From NCBI GenBank assembly GCA_902491575.1, contig CABUID010000005.1:50262-114261 (forward strand): a stretch of 64,000 bases of DNA. Reading direction: 5' to 3'. The translations under genes and the position numbers were made by a program. A model generated the notes under the pieces. That model was not told the origin of the DNA. It did not search any database and saw only the letters and a program-made list of their open reading frames with translations. The stretch comes from an uncultured Bacillota bacterium. Lineage in GTDB: Bacteria; Bacillota_I; Bacilli_A; RFN20; CAG-631. The number at the start of each line of letters is the position of its first letter. The first letter of the stretch is position 1. Of this stretch, positions 34,799 to 43,039 are shown one piece after another.

Positions 34799-36979
34799 TT
34801 ATACATTATTAGGATTTATCATTGTAAGTTGAATTCTTCTTTTAACAGTATCCACAGATAAAATCCACACAGTAACAATTTGTCCTATCGATAAAACATC
34901 TATTGGATGTTTTATATATTTTGTAGTAATTTTCGAAATATGTACTAATCCATCTATTTTATGGCCTTCTTTATCAGCAATACCAATATCTATAAAAGCT
35001 CCAAAATCGATGATGTTTCGAACAGTTCCCTGTAATTCGTCACCAGGCTGTAAATCTTCAAAATGGACCACTTCACTTTTTAGTAATGGCTTATCAAATT
35101 CATCACGTGGATCAAGGCTAGGCGTTTTTAAATATTTAACGACGTCCTCTAATGTGTATTTATCTGTATTCAGTTCTTTTACATATTTATTTAAATCCAT
35201 ATTTTTAAGTTTAAATTCCGCAAAAGAAGTTCCGATTTCTTCATAACTAATTTTAAAATCATGCATAATCTTTTTGGCTAATGTATAACTTTCTGGATGA
35301 ATGCCTGTTGCATCTAAAGGGTTACTTCCCTCTTTAACTCTTAAAAAGCCAGCGGCTTGTTGATAAACTTTATCGTTTAATCGACTTACATTTAGCAATT
35401 CTTCACGTGAAGTAAACACACCATGTTCATCTCTATATTTGACTATATTATTAGCCACTGCCCCTGTTAATCCTGAAACATATTTTAATAATGATCCTGA
35501 AGCCGTATTTAAGTCCACACCAACTGTATTTACAGCGGAAGTCACTACGAAAGCTAATTCCTCATCCAATTTCTTTTGATTAACATCATGCTGATACTGC
35601 CCTACCCCAATTGATTTTGGGTCGATTTTTACAAGTTCAGCCAAAGGATCAATAATACGTCTTGCAATGGATACAGCACTTCTTTCTTCAACATGAAAAT
35701 CTGGAAATTCTTTTCGTGCTTCATCACTTGCCGAATAAACAGAAGCTCCTGCTTCAGAAACTAATGCATATTGTACTTTCTTATCTAAACCCTCAATAGC
35801 TTCTAGTATCAATTTTTCTGTTTCTCTTGAAGCTGTACCATTTCCAATAGCGATAATATCAATATTATAAGCCTTGCATACTTTTTGAATTAATAAAATG
35901 GCTTCATCCCATTCTTTCTTTGAATTATGAGGAAACATTTTAAATTTAGCTATAAACTTACCTGTTGAATCGACTACTGCAAGTTTACAACCTGTACGAT
36001 ATCCTGGATCAACGCCTAAAACCATTTTATTCTTAATGGGAGCTTGTAATAATAATTGCTTAGCATTTTTACCAAAAATAGAAATCGCTACTGCACAAGC
36101 ATCATCAAATAAACCAGAATATATTTCTCTTTCAATCGATGGACCGATTAATCGTGAGAAAGAGTCTTTAATACACAATTTGTAAAGAGCAATGATTTGA
36201 GCATTTTTACAGTGTACATAAACTTTTTCAATATGTTGATAAATTGGTTCACAATCATATGTAAAAGACAAAGTTAATATTTTCTCATCTTCCCCACGAT
36301 TCATAGCGAGTAAGCGATGAGATTTTACAGATGCAATGGATTCTTTGTAATCATAATAGATTTCATAAGTTTTCTTTTCATCCAGTTTTTCTGCACCCTT
36401 TTTTATTTTTGAATTTAAAGTTCCCTTAGTGAAAATATAATTTCGAATCCATTTTCGAACTTCTGCATTATCTGAAATTTTTTCTGCAATAATATATAAA
36501 GCATTCATGACTGCTTCATCTACGCTAGTCACTTTTTCATTTAGATATTTTTCAGCTTCTATACGAACATCACTATCTTCTTTTTGTTCCATGATGTAAT
36601 CGGCTAGTCCTTGCAATCCCATAGCAACAGCTTCTGTAGCCTTCGTTTTTTTCTTTTCTTTAAATGGTCGATATAAATCTTCCACATCAATTAATTTTTT
36701 GGCTTCTAGGATTTGATTTTTCAATTCCTCGGTTAATAACCCTTTTTCATCAATTAAACGCATTACAGCCTCTTTACGGGCCTTTAAATCGCATTCGTAT
36801 TGATAAACTTTTTGTATCTCATTGATGGTTACTTCCTCTAAACCACCAGTAGCTTCTTTACGATATCTTGCAATAAAAGGAATTGTATTCCCCTCTTCTA
36901 ACATGGCTAACACAGCTTTAGTTTGTTTTTCACTAATTTTTAAATCTGTGCTTATATTTTTTATGATTGTTTCTTCCAT
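34799..36979 (-). CDS. tex: Tex-family S1 RNA-binding protein
   Basis: Tex/YdcI-type protein (726 aa), a nucleic-acid-binding factor linked to transcription and RNA stability. Domain order is clear: helical N-terminal part with RYRKEATGGLEE, a YqgF/RNase H-like domain starting GVDPGYRTGCKLAVVD, helix-hairpin-helix regions around SGLTGAVANNIVKYRDEHG, and a C-terminal S1 domain (GTVRNIIDFGAFIDIGI). ATG 36979 is preferred, with GGGTGA upstream; a longer frame to 37036 would add a hydrophobic, non-homologous lead. Confidence 0.95.
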   Translation of the reverse strand: MEETIIKNISTDLKISEKQTKAVLAMLEEGNTIPFIARYRKEATGGLEEVTINEIQKVYQYECDLKARKEAVMRLIDEKGLLTEELKNQILEAKKLIDVEDLYRPFKEKKKTKATEAVAMGLQGLADYIMEQKEDSDVRIEAEKYLNEKVTSVDEAVMNALYIIAEKISDNAEVRKWIRNYIFTKGTLNSKIKKGAEKLDEKKTYEIYYDYKESIASVKSHRLLAMNRGEDEKILTLSFTYDCEPIYQHIEKVYVHCKNAQIIALYKLCIKDSFSRLIGPSIEREIYSGLFDDACAVAISIFGKNAKQLLLQAPIKNKMVLGVDPGYRTGCKLAVVDSTGKFIAKFKMFPHNSKKEWDEAILLIQKVCKAYNIDIIAIGNGTASRETEKLILEAIEGLDKKVQYALVSEAGASVYSASDEARKEFPDFHVEERSAVSIARRIIDPLAELVKIDPKSIGVGQYQHDVNQKKLDEELAFVVTSAVNTVGVDLNTASGSLLKYVSGLTGAVANNIVKYRDEHGVFTSREELLNVSRLNDKVYQQAAGFLRVKEGSNPLDATGIHPESYTLAKKIMHDFKISYEEIGTSFAEFKLKNMDLNKYVKELNTDKYTLEDVVKYLKTPSLDPRDEFDKPLLKSEVVHFEDLQPGDELQGTVRNIIDFGAFIDIGIADKEGHKIDGLVHISKITTKYIKHPIDVLSIGQIVTVWILSVDTVKRRIQLTMINPNNV

Positions 36980-36995
36980 TTTTATCACCCATATC

Positions 36996-37001
36996 ATTAT
37001 A
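36996..37001 (-). promoter_or_regulatory. -10 element upstream of tex
   Basis: TATAAT on the minus strand, 17 bases before the tex start; the -35 region falls in the T-rich tail of the preceding terminator and is weak. Confidence 0.4.
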
Positions 37002-37013
37002 CAACAGGAAACA

Positions 37014-37046
37014 ATAAAAAAAAAGAAGATAAACACTTATCTTCTC
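37014..37046 (-). terminator. Intrinsic terminator of the spoIIIAH-like gene
   Basis: AGAAGATAA / TTATCTTCT stem with a 4-nt loop followed on the minus strand by a long T run. Confidence 0.85.
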
Positions 37047-37059
37047 ATTATAAAATTAA

Positions 37060-37572
37060 TTAAGCAACGAACTCAATTTCAGGAAGTAATCCATTAATTG
37101 AATTATCAATTACAAGACTCATCAATTCAGCTGCTTGCTCGTTCGATAAACTACTAGCCTGGACAATAACTTTTATCATATCTTCTTGGTATTCAACATA
37201 GGCATTGTAATATCCTGAATCTTTAATAAGTGATACTATTTTTTCTTCATTTTGCATAATTCTATATTCATTATTTAATTTATTTAATGCTGTTTCTTTA
37301 TCCTCATTATCATGATTTTGAGATGCTACAATTGATTCAAACTCGTAAATAATATTATTATGCTTTTCTGTCAATTTACTGTCTAAAGTTGCAAAGAATA
37401 AATTGGATGACTCATCAATTGTAAAATTTACATCTGTAACATTGCCATTATTATTACCATTGACTGGACTATTTGCCTTAATAAATAGATTTGTTGGTAA
37501 TAATACATAGTAAACAGATAATACAAATACTAAACCAAATAATGCTAAGAATGAAATGACTTGCTTTTTCAT
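37060..37572 (-). CDS. spoIIIAH: SpoIIIAH-like sporulation protein
   Basis: Single-pass membrane protein (170 aa). In B. subtilis SpoIIIAH sits in the mother-cell membrane and joins SpoIIQ across the intermembrane space. The N-terminal anchor VISFLALFGLVFVLSVYYVL closely recalls SpoIIIAH. The soluble part has the IVASQNHDNEDKETALNKLN and SGYYNAYVEYQEDMIKVIVQAS segments of its YscJ-like domain. It stands alone here, not in a spoIIIAA-AH operon, between efp and tex. AGGTGGG precedes the ATG, and a TATAAT lies upstream at about 37601. Confidence 0.8.
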   Translation of the reverse strand: MKKQVISFLALFGLVFVLSVYYVLLPTNLFIKANSPVNGNNNGNVTDVNFTIDESSNLFFATLDSKLTEKHNNIIYEFESIVASQNHDNEDKETALNKLNNEYRIMQNEEKIVSLIKDSGYYNAYVEYQEDMIKVIVQASSLSNEQAAELMSLVIDNSINGLLPEIEFVA

Positions 37573-37637
37573 AATAACCCACCTTTTGTATTCATTAAAT
37601 TATATAATGAAAGAAATGTGATTATGACAATTATTTA

Positions 37638-37663
37638 AAATAAAAAGGAGCGATGCTGCTCCT
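37638..37663 (-). terminator. Intrinsic terminator of efp
   Basis: AGGAGC / GCTCCT stem with a 6-nt loop, followed on the minus strand by TTTTTATTTT. Confidence 0.8.
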
Positions 37664-37669
37664 AATTTA

Positions 37670-38230
37670 TTAGTTTGCTCTTGAATCATATGAGCCATCT
37701 TCAGTTTTGACCCATACTTTTTCCCCTTGTTCTATAAATAAAGGGACTTTAATTAATAAACCTGTTTCGCAAGTAGCATCTTTTAATGCTCTTGTTTGCG
37801 TATCACCAGAAACTCCTGGTTCTGTATGTGTAACTTCTAAAGCTACTTTAGCAGGTAAATTAATGGATAATACTTCACCTTGATAAGAAATAATTTCAAC
37901 TGGTAAATCAGCAACTAAAAACTTTAATTCATAACTCAATTTGTTTTTAGGAATAGAAACTTGCTCATAAGTTTCTTGATTCATGAAAACAATACTATCT
38001 CCATCATCATACAAATAAGACATTTGCTCTTTATCAATGCGAATATCCTCTACTTTTTCACCACCTGAAAAAGCAATATTCGTAATCGCACCTGTTCTTA
38101 AATTTTTCGTTTTTAATTTAATGACCATTTTAGCCATTGCTGTTTTATTATGTAAGGTATCTAATACTACATAAATATTTCCTTCAAACGTAAAATAATT
38201 TCCAGGTTTTAATTCATTTGATATAACCAT
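37670..38230 (-). CDS. efp: Translation elongation factor P, atypical tip loop
   Basis: EF-P (186 aa) relieves ribosome stalling at polyproline. The three beta-barrel domains are full length and colinear with B. subtilis EF-P, including NLRTGAI, YLYDDGDS, EVTHTEPGVSGDT and the GSYDSRAN end. The loop that reaches the peptidyl-transferase centre is unusual. Where B. subtilis has H27-V-K-P-G-K32-G, this protein has H27-N-K-T-A-M32-A, with no gap, so the lysine that is normally modified is Met and the PGKG turn is lost. A good promoter lies upstream (38256-38284). Confidence 0.95.
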   Translation of the reverse strand: MVISNELKPGNYFTFEGNIYVVLDTLHNKTAMAKMVIKLKTKNLRTGAITNIAFSGGEKVEDIRIDKEQMSYLYDDGDSIVFMNQETYEQVSIPKNKLSYELKFLVADLPVEIISYQGEVLSINLPAKVALEVTHTEPGVSGDTQTRALKDATCETGLLIKVPLFIEQGEKVWVKTEDGSYDSRAN

Positions 38231-38255
38231 ATTAACACTCCTTTTTTCCGCTACT

Positions 38256-38284
38256 ATTATATCTTAAAATGTATCCTTTATCAA
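38256..38284 (-). promoter_or_regulatory. Sigma-A promoter of efp
   Basis: Minus strand: TTGATA (38284-38279), 17 bp, TATAAT (38261-38256). It overlaps the end of the upstream membrane-protein gene. Confidence 0.75.
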
Positions 38285-38683
38285 GATATTATTGCTTTTT
38301 TCATATTTTGTTGAATAATTAATAAAAAATGAAAGAAAGATTTGAATGCTAATTAATGAAAAAAAACTTTCAATATCTATTTCGGTATGGTTTGAATATA
38401 AAATAAAAGCGTGAATCGAAGAAATAATAAGTGCTAAAATGAATGAATAATAATTTGTAAATTCATAAGAATAAATTAAATAATTCAATAATGAAAATAT
38501 AAAATATATAATAAAATAAATGAAAATAAAAATAATGACATTTACATATTCATTTTCAAAAAAATGCAAATAATAGTTTGTTAAAGGCATTGTCGATAAC
38601 TGAAAATAAAGATTAAAATTTAATAAAACATAAGAAAGTAATAAGCCAATAGAAATAATAAAAGAATTTTTAAGTAAATACAA
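38264..38683 (-). CDS. Small integral membrane protein, unknown
   Basis: 139-aa protein with four hydrophobic segments (about residues 8-24, 48-72, 80-98 and 106-122) and a short charged tail; no family recognised. The only plausible start is TTG 38683, which has GGGTGA 6 bases upstream (on the minus strand). That Shine-Dalgarno lies in the right arm of the terminator of the upstream MBL-fold gene. It may be expressed by read-through. Reality as a gene is supported by length and membrane pattern only. Confidence 0.6.
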   Translation of the reverse strand: MYLLKNSFIISIGLLLSYVLLNFNLYFQLSTMPLTNYYLHFFENEYVNVIIFIFIYFIIYFIFSLLNYLIYSYEFTNYYSFILALIISSIHAFILYSNHTEIDIESFFSLISIQIFLSFFINYSTKYEKSNNILIKDTF

Positions 38684-38717
38684 AAAAAATCACCCATAAA
38701 TATTTTTGAGTGATTTT
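38682..38717 (-). terminator. Intrinsic terminator of the MBL-fold gene
   Basis: Minus strand AAAATCAC / GTGATTTT stem with a 16-nt loop and T run. The right arm contains the ribosome-binding site of the next gene. Confidence 0.7.
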
Positions 38718-38722
38718 AAAGA

Positions 38723-39352
38723 TTAATACTTAAAAAATTCATTATCCGCTTTTTCATTGGCAATGGTCGTTGACTCACCATGACCAGGGTGAACTTTACA
38801 TTCATCTTTAAAGGTTTTATAGATATTAATCGATTTCATTATATCATCATGATTTGAAGTTGGTAAATCCGTACGTCCAATCGTGCCTTTAAAAACGGTA
38901 TCACCAGAAAAAATTCGATAGTAATTCCTTAATACATAAGTCACAGAGCCACTGGAATGACCTGGTGTTAAAATTCCATCAATAATTACACCATCAATAT
39001 TCCAAGAAGCAAACTCGCTATCAAAATATTTAATTGGTGAATTGACTTTAATACCCTTTAATGAAGGGATTTGTAACACCTTACTTGGTACTAATCCTGT
39101 GATTATTTCATGCTCGTTATAATGAGCAATGATATTACATTTATATAAACTATATAAATAATCAACTGCTCCAATATGATCTTGATGACCATGAGTTAAA
39201 AAAATTGCTTTTAATTGATAATTATTCTTTTTTAAATATGCATCAATGTCTTCTCCATTACATGCAGGGTCAATTACAAAAGCAGTGTTATTATGAGAAA
39301 CTACGTAACAATTTGTTTTAAAATCACCAAGAATAAGTTTATCTATTTTCAT
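38723..39352 (-). CDS. MBL-fold metallo-hydrolase (glyoxalase II-like)
   Basis: Metallo-beta-lactamase-fold hydrolase of 209 aa. The di-metal site is shown by THGHQDHIGA (HxHxDH), the His of TPGHSSGSV, the Asp of FSGDTVFKGTIGRTDL and the His of VHPGHGE. Length fits the short YcbL/YqgX-type glyoxalase II-like hydrolases that lack the C-terminal helical domain. Substrate uncertain. It starts 3 bases after rpmG ends, so the two genes are cotranscribed. Confidence 0.9.
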   Translation of the reverse strand: MKIDKLILGDFKTNCYVVSHNNTAFVIDPACNGEDIDAYLKKNNYQLKAIFLTHGHQDHIGAVDYLYSLYKCNIIAHYNEHEIITGLVPSKVLQIPSLKGIKVNSPIKYFDSEFASWNIDGVIIDGILTPGHSSGSVTYVLRNYYRIFSGDTVFKGTIGRTDLPTSNHDDIMKSINIYKTFKDECKVHPGHGESTTIANEKADNEFFKY

Positions 39353-39355
39353 AAA

Positions 39356-39505
39356 TTATTTCTTTTCTTTATGAACTGTTTTTTTGTTGCATCTAGGGCA
39401 GAATTTTTTATATTCAACTCTATCTGGATGTAAACGTTTGTTCTTATTTGCTAGATAATTTTCTTCACCACAAACAGTGCATTTTAATATAAAGCTATCT
39501 CTCAT
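39356..39505 (-). CDS. rpmG: 50S ribosomal protein L33
   Basis: 49-aa ribosomal protein, too short for standard ORF cut-offs. The minus-strand frame begins MRDSFILKC, with two CxxC pairs (C9/C12 and C36/C39) that bind zinc, and a basic C-terminus ending KKTVHKEKK. It is the zinc-containing form of L33. GGAGGTGTGGAG precedes the ATG. It usually neighbours secE/nusG or stands alone; here it is followed immediately by the MBL-fold hydrolase. Confidence 0.93.
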   Translation of the reverse strand: MRDSFILKCTVCGEENYLANKNKRLHPDRVEYKKFCPRCNKKTVHKEKK

Positions 39506-39574
39506 ACTCCACACCTCCATTAACATTGCTTAATAAGTTTATCATAAATAATCTTAAATATCTACATTTTTTGT

Positions 39575-41128
39575 TTATTTTTTATAATTTTGCTGAATAT
39601 TTTCAATTGCGCAATCACGAATATAATCACCCGTCTGAATGAGTCCATGCTTTTCATCAAAATAATTAAGCATATAATCTTTTGTTGCAACATAATCTAC
39701 AGCTACAATTTTATATTTTTTACTAGCGGATATTTCCTCATAAAGATAATAATATCCTGCTCCAAGATTAAAATTATTGTAATAATAACTCGTCATATAA
39801 TCATAACCAATCATATTCTTTAATTCTGCTCCTGTTACGCTAGTAATGTAAAGTTCATTATCAAATGGAAAAGCTTCATAAACCATCCCATTCGTAATAT
39901 TATTGCTTGTAATATCACAACGAACACCACCTGTATTCACTAAAGCTAAATCTGCATCGTATTTTCTTGCAATATAATTACACGAATCGATAGCTAGCTC
40001 ACTTCTAGTAAAACCATTTTCTCTATAGCCAATTACTTGATCTTGATAAGTAGAAATAACACTATAATATTCTTTCATTATATTTTCTAGGTTTGTATCT
40101 TGTGTGTATTGTGAAGGATAAAAATGTTGTATTGAAAAAGAGGACATTTTTTTAAAATCATCTAATGCTAATGTTACTTTTCCAATCGTTATATTTTTTG
40201 TATTCGATTCAATTACAGGTATTGTTTTACCATCATAGCGCGAAACATATTCCTCAATGGCTTGATGATCATGACCATTAATGATGCAATCAATAGGGTT
40301 AGAATTGACATATTCTTGATTTTTTACTTCATCATGTCCATGTGAAGCTACAATAATTACATCTACATTTTCCTCATCTGTTAAAATTTTACTGTATTTG
40401 CTCACTGCTTCAACTGTACTTGAAAAATGATAATTTCCTATTGTAACTTTAGAAATACTACTTTCCAAGCCATCCCCAATTACACCAATAATTCCAACTT
40501 TTACATTTCCTTTTTCAACGATGGTATAAGGTTCAATCCATGCTGGTCGATTTCCTTGATCATCTACTATATTTGCTCCTAAAAATGGACATTCAAGTTC
40601 ACCATTTGAATCATCACCATCTTTGTATACACTCAAATTATTCAAAGACCAATCAAATTCATGGTTACCGATGACAAACGCATCAAAATTCATTTCATTT
40701 AAAGCCGCTACAGCTGGTTCTCCTAATAATAAATTAGAAAAAGCTGTTCCTTGCATCATATCTCCATTTGCTATTTTTACACATCCATAAATATCATTTA
40801 CTTCTGCTTCAATACAACTTTTAACTCTTGAAATTCCGATATTACTATCATCTTCATAATACGCACCATGCGTATCATTTAATTGAAAGATTTCGAGTTC
40901 TTTGACATCATGTGTTGGATCATTTATAAAATCATCACTATAATGAATATTATCTCTATTTACTAAAGATTTATAATATTCTTTATCCGAAATATCTATG
41001 ATGCCATGATTACTATCATCATTATAATTTTGAGATCCATTTAAATCTGAACTTGATTGTTGATAAATTACTTCACAAGAAGATAAAAACACAACCATAA
41101 ATCCACATATAAACCATTTATTTTTCAT
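39575..41128 (-). CDS. Lipoprotein 5'-nucleotidase / UDP-sugar hydrolase family
   Basis: Surface-anchored phosphohydrolase likely to dephosphorylate extracellular nucleotides. The signal peptide has lipobox LSSC near residue 18. The metallophosphatase domain has FQLNDTHGAYYED, GDMMQGTAFS, IGNHEFDWS, ASHGHDE and NGHDHQ. The C-terminal 5'-nucleotidase substrate domain has NTGGVRCD and AFPFDNELY. Full length at 517 aa. It follows the two NrnA-like genes with a 1-base gap and is probably in one operon with them. Confidence 0.92.
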   Translation of the reverse strand: MKNKWFICGFMVVFLSSCEVIYQQSSSDLNGSQNYNDDSNHGIIDISDKEYYKSLVNRDNIHYSDDFINDPTHDVKELEIFQLNDTHGAYYEDDSNIGISRVKSCIEAEVNDIYGCVKIANGDMMQGTAFSNLLLGEPAVAALNEMNFDAFVIGNHEFDWSLNNLSVYKDGDDSNGELECPFLGANIVDDQGNRPAWIEPYTIVEKGNVKVGIIGVIGDGLESSISKVTIGNYHFSSTVEAVSKYSKILTDEENVDVIIVASHGHDEVKNQEYVNSNPIDCIINGHDHQAIEEYVSRYDGKTIPVIESNTKNITIGKVTLALDDFKKMSSFSIQHFYPSQYTQDTNLENIMKEYYSVISTYQDQVIGYRENGFTRSELAIDSCNYIARKYDADLALVNTGGVRCDITSNNITNGMVYEAFPFDNELYITSVTGAELKNMIGYDYMTSYYYNNFNLGAGYYYLYEEISASKKYKIVAVDYVATKDYMLNYFDEKHGLIQTGDYIRDCAIENIQQNYKK

Positions 41129-41129
41129 T

Positions 41130-42104
41130 TTATTTTCTCCCCTTTTTTATTTCGTATGGAATATTTTGCTTATAGCATTTAACCAATTCATCTGCTTCTT
41201 TAATAAATGGAATTGTATAAATCCATGATTTGATAGAAGCCCCTGCAGCTTTTTGATGCCCTCCACCACCATATGCTTCAGCCAGCATATTAATATCGGG
41301 CCCATTTGAACGAATTCTTATTCTTATTTCTTTTGGATAGCCTATAAATAATACCCAAACTGGACATTCTTTAATATTTGCTAATAAACTGACAAGACCA
41401 GCTGCTTCATCATAAGTAACATTATAATATTTAATCGCCGTTTTCGTTAATCGAGCATATACCACACCATTTTTGGTCACTTTCATAGTACGATAGACAA
41501 AAGATTTTAATTTTGTAGCTCTTAATGATTCGGCAGATAAGTGCTGATTTACCATATCCACATCTACTCCTAATTCGACTAGTTTACCTGCCAATGTGAA
41601 TGTTTCAAGATTGACGCCACGATATCGAAAATTGCTAGTATCTGTTACTGTTCCAGTATATAAAGCAGTTGCACCGGATGAAGTTATCTTTAAATCCGGA
41701 TAAGAAAATAAAAAACGACAAATTAATAAAGATGTTGCAGGAATATTTTCATCTACAAAATTATAATCCCCATAATTGTCAATGACGATATGATGATCAA
41801 TTTTAATAATTTCCTTACATAAACGATAACGTTTATCATGAATTCTTTCTCGTGTAGCCGTATCACAAACGATCGCAAGGGCATCTGCGAAGACTTCATC
41901 TTCGACATCATCCATTTTTCCTAAAAAAGATAAATATTCTATATGAGCCGTCAAGCAAAAAACTCTTTTCGTTGGAAAAGTCGTTAATATGATATTTTTT
42001 AAACCATTCAAAGAACCATAGCAATCCCCATCAGGACGAACATGTCCAAAGATGGCAATCGTATTATATTCTTTGATTTTCTCATATAAAATATCAAAAT
42101 CCAT
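41130..42104 (-). CDS. nrnA: DHH/DHHA1 phosphoesterase (NrnA-like), copy 1
   Basis: Probable cytoplasmic oligoribonuclease and pAp phosphatase, 324 aa. DHH motifs are complete: GHVRPDGDCYGS, the Asp of VCDTATRE, IDHH, and TDTSNF. The DHHA1 domain ends with YGGGGHQKAAGAS, which binds the nucleic-acid 3' end. AAGGAG precedes the ATG. The next gene upstream (42107) is a paralogue, with only 2 bases between, and the 5'-nucleotidase follows directly. Confidence 0.9.
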   Translation of the reverse strand: MDFDILYEKIKEYNTIAIFGHVRPDGDCYGSLNGLKNIILTTFPTKRVFCLTAHIEYLSFLGKMDDVEDEVFADALAIVCDTATRERIHDKRYRLCKEIIKIDHHIVIDNYGDYNFVDENIPATSLLICRFLFSYPDLKITSSGATALYTGTVTDTSNFRYRGVNLETFTLAGKLVELGVDVDMVNQHLSAESLRATKLKSFVYRTMKVTKNGVVYARLTKTAIKYYNVTYDEAAGLVSLLANIKECPVWVLFIGYPKEIRIRIRSNGPDINMLAEAYGGGGHQKAAGASIKSWIYTIPFIKEADELVKCYKQNIPYEIKKGRK

Positions 42105-42106
42105 AA

Positions 42107-43039
42107 TTACTCCTTCAATAATTCATCCATCTCGGTAATAATTTGATTAGCAATTTCAAAATTATCTACCGTTGCACCACAAGCAAGTAGATGCCCTCCA
42201 CCACCATATTTCTTGGCGATAGGTAGTATCTCCTTTTTTTTGCTTCTAAATTCACAAACAATTTTATGCGTTTGTGGATCTTCAGTAAAATTACACCAAA
42301 TATGCACTCCTTCTAAATTTGCCATTACATTGACCATGCCACGGGAAATAGTAAAAAAATCCACTGGAAATTGTTCAAATACACTAGCATCATTTATTAA
42401 GTAAGCCACACCAAATTCATCGACATTAAATTTTTCAATGAAATGTGCTCGCATTTTGACGTAGCTTACCTTATCTGCATACATTATATTATAAATTTCA
42501 GAATAATCAAATCCCAAATCAATTAAATTACCTGAAGTTTGAAATAATTTTTTGCTTAAGGAGAAATTGAAACGATTAGTATCCGAAATAATACCAGCAT
42601 ACAAACATTTAGCTGCATGATTTGAAACGATGAATTGATTTTCAAAAGCAAATTCAGCAATCATTTGACAAGCAGCAGCCGCTTTATGATCATAGAATGC
42701 ATTTGCCTTTTCGATATCACATTCATTTTTATGATGATCAATACAAAGAATTTCTTTTGCTAGCTTATAAGGAATGTTTGGCAGCATTTGTTTAACCGAT
42801 ACATCCGTAAAAATCAGTAAAGATTCTTGATAAATTCGATCTTCAATAACGTCCATTTCTCCTAAAAAACAAGGTCGAGACATATCTCCTACTGCATATA
42901 CTTTTTTAGATGGATAATTATCTAATATTAATTGTTTTAAACCTAATTGAGAACCTAAAGCATCCATATCTGGACGGGAATGCCTTGATAGGATAATGCT
43001 ATCGTATCGCTGAATATATTCAAGAATTTTTTTGTACAT
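42107..43039 (-). CDS. DHH/DHHA1 phosphoesterase (NrnA-like), copy 2
   Basis: Second NrnA-type protein, 310 aa, paralogous to the gene downstream but clearly diverged. Motifs: LSRHSRPDMDALGS, FTDVSVKQ, CIDHHKNE, ISDTNRFN, and the DHHA1 GGGGHLLACGA. All metal-binding residues appear present, so both copies should be active; whether they split oligo-RNA and pAp or cyclic-dinucleotide products cannot be told. It overlaps the end of the upstream membrane-protein gene by 20 bases. Confidence 0.88.
   Translation of the reverse strand: MYKKILEYIQRYDSIILSRHSRPDMDALGSQLGLKQLILDNYPSKKVYAVGDMSRPCFLGEMDVIEDRIYQESLLIFTDVSVKQMLPNIPYKLAKEILCIDHHKNECDIEKANAFYDHKAAAACQMIAEFAFENQFIVSNHAAKCLYAGIISDTNRFNFSLSKKLFQTSGNLIDLGFDYSEIYNIMYADKVSYVKMRAHFIEKFNVDEFGVAYLINDASVFEQFPVDFFTISRGMVNVMANLEGVHIWCNFTEDPQTHKIVCEFRSKKKEILPIAKKYGGGGHLLACGATVDNFEIANQIITEMDELLKE

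Noticed and set aside
34738..34800. Repeated TACATT motif, considered as a CRISPR or iteron array
   Set aside because: Units are 6 bp, irregularly spaced and A/T-biased; no spacers, cas genes or replication genes nearby.
36979..37036. Upstream extension of tex (MFIFFFFIVSCC...)
   Set aside because: Looks like a short signal peptide but has no ribosome-binding site and crosses the promoter and terminator region; Tex is cytoplasmic and starts MEETII.
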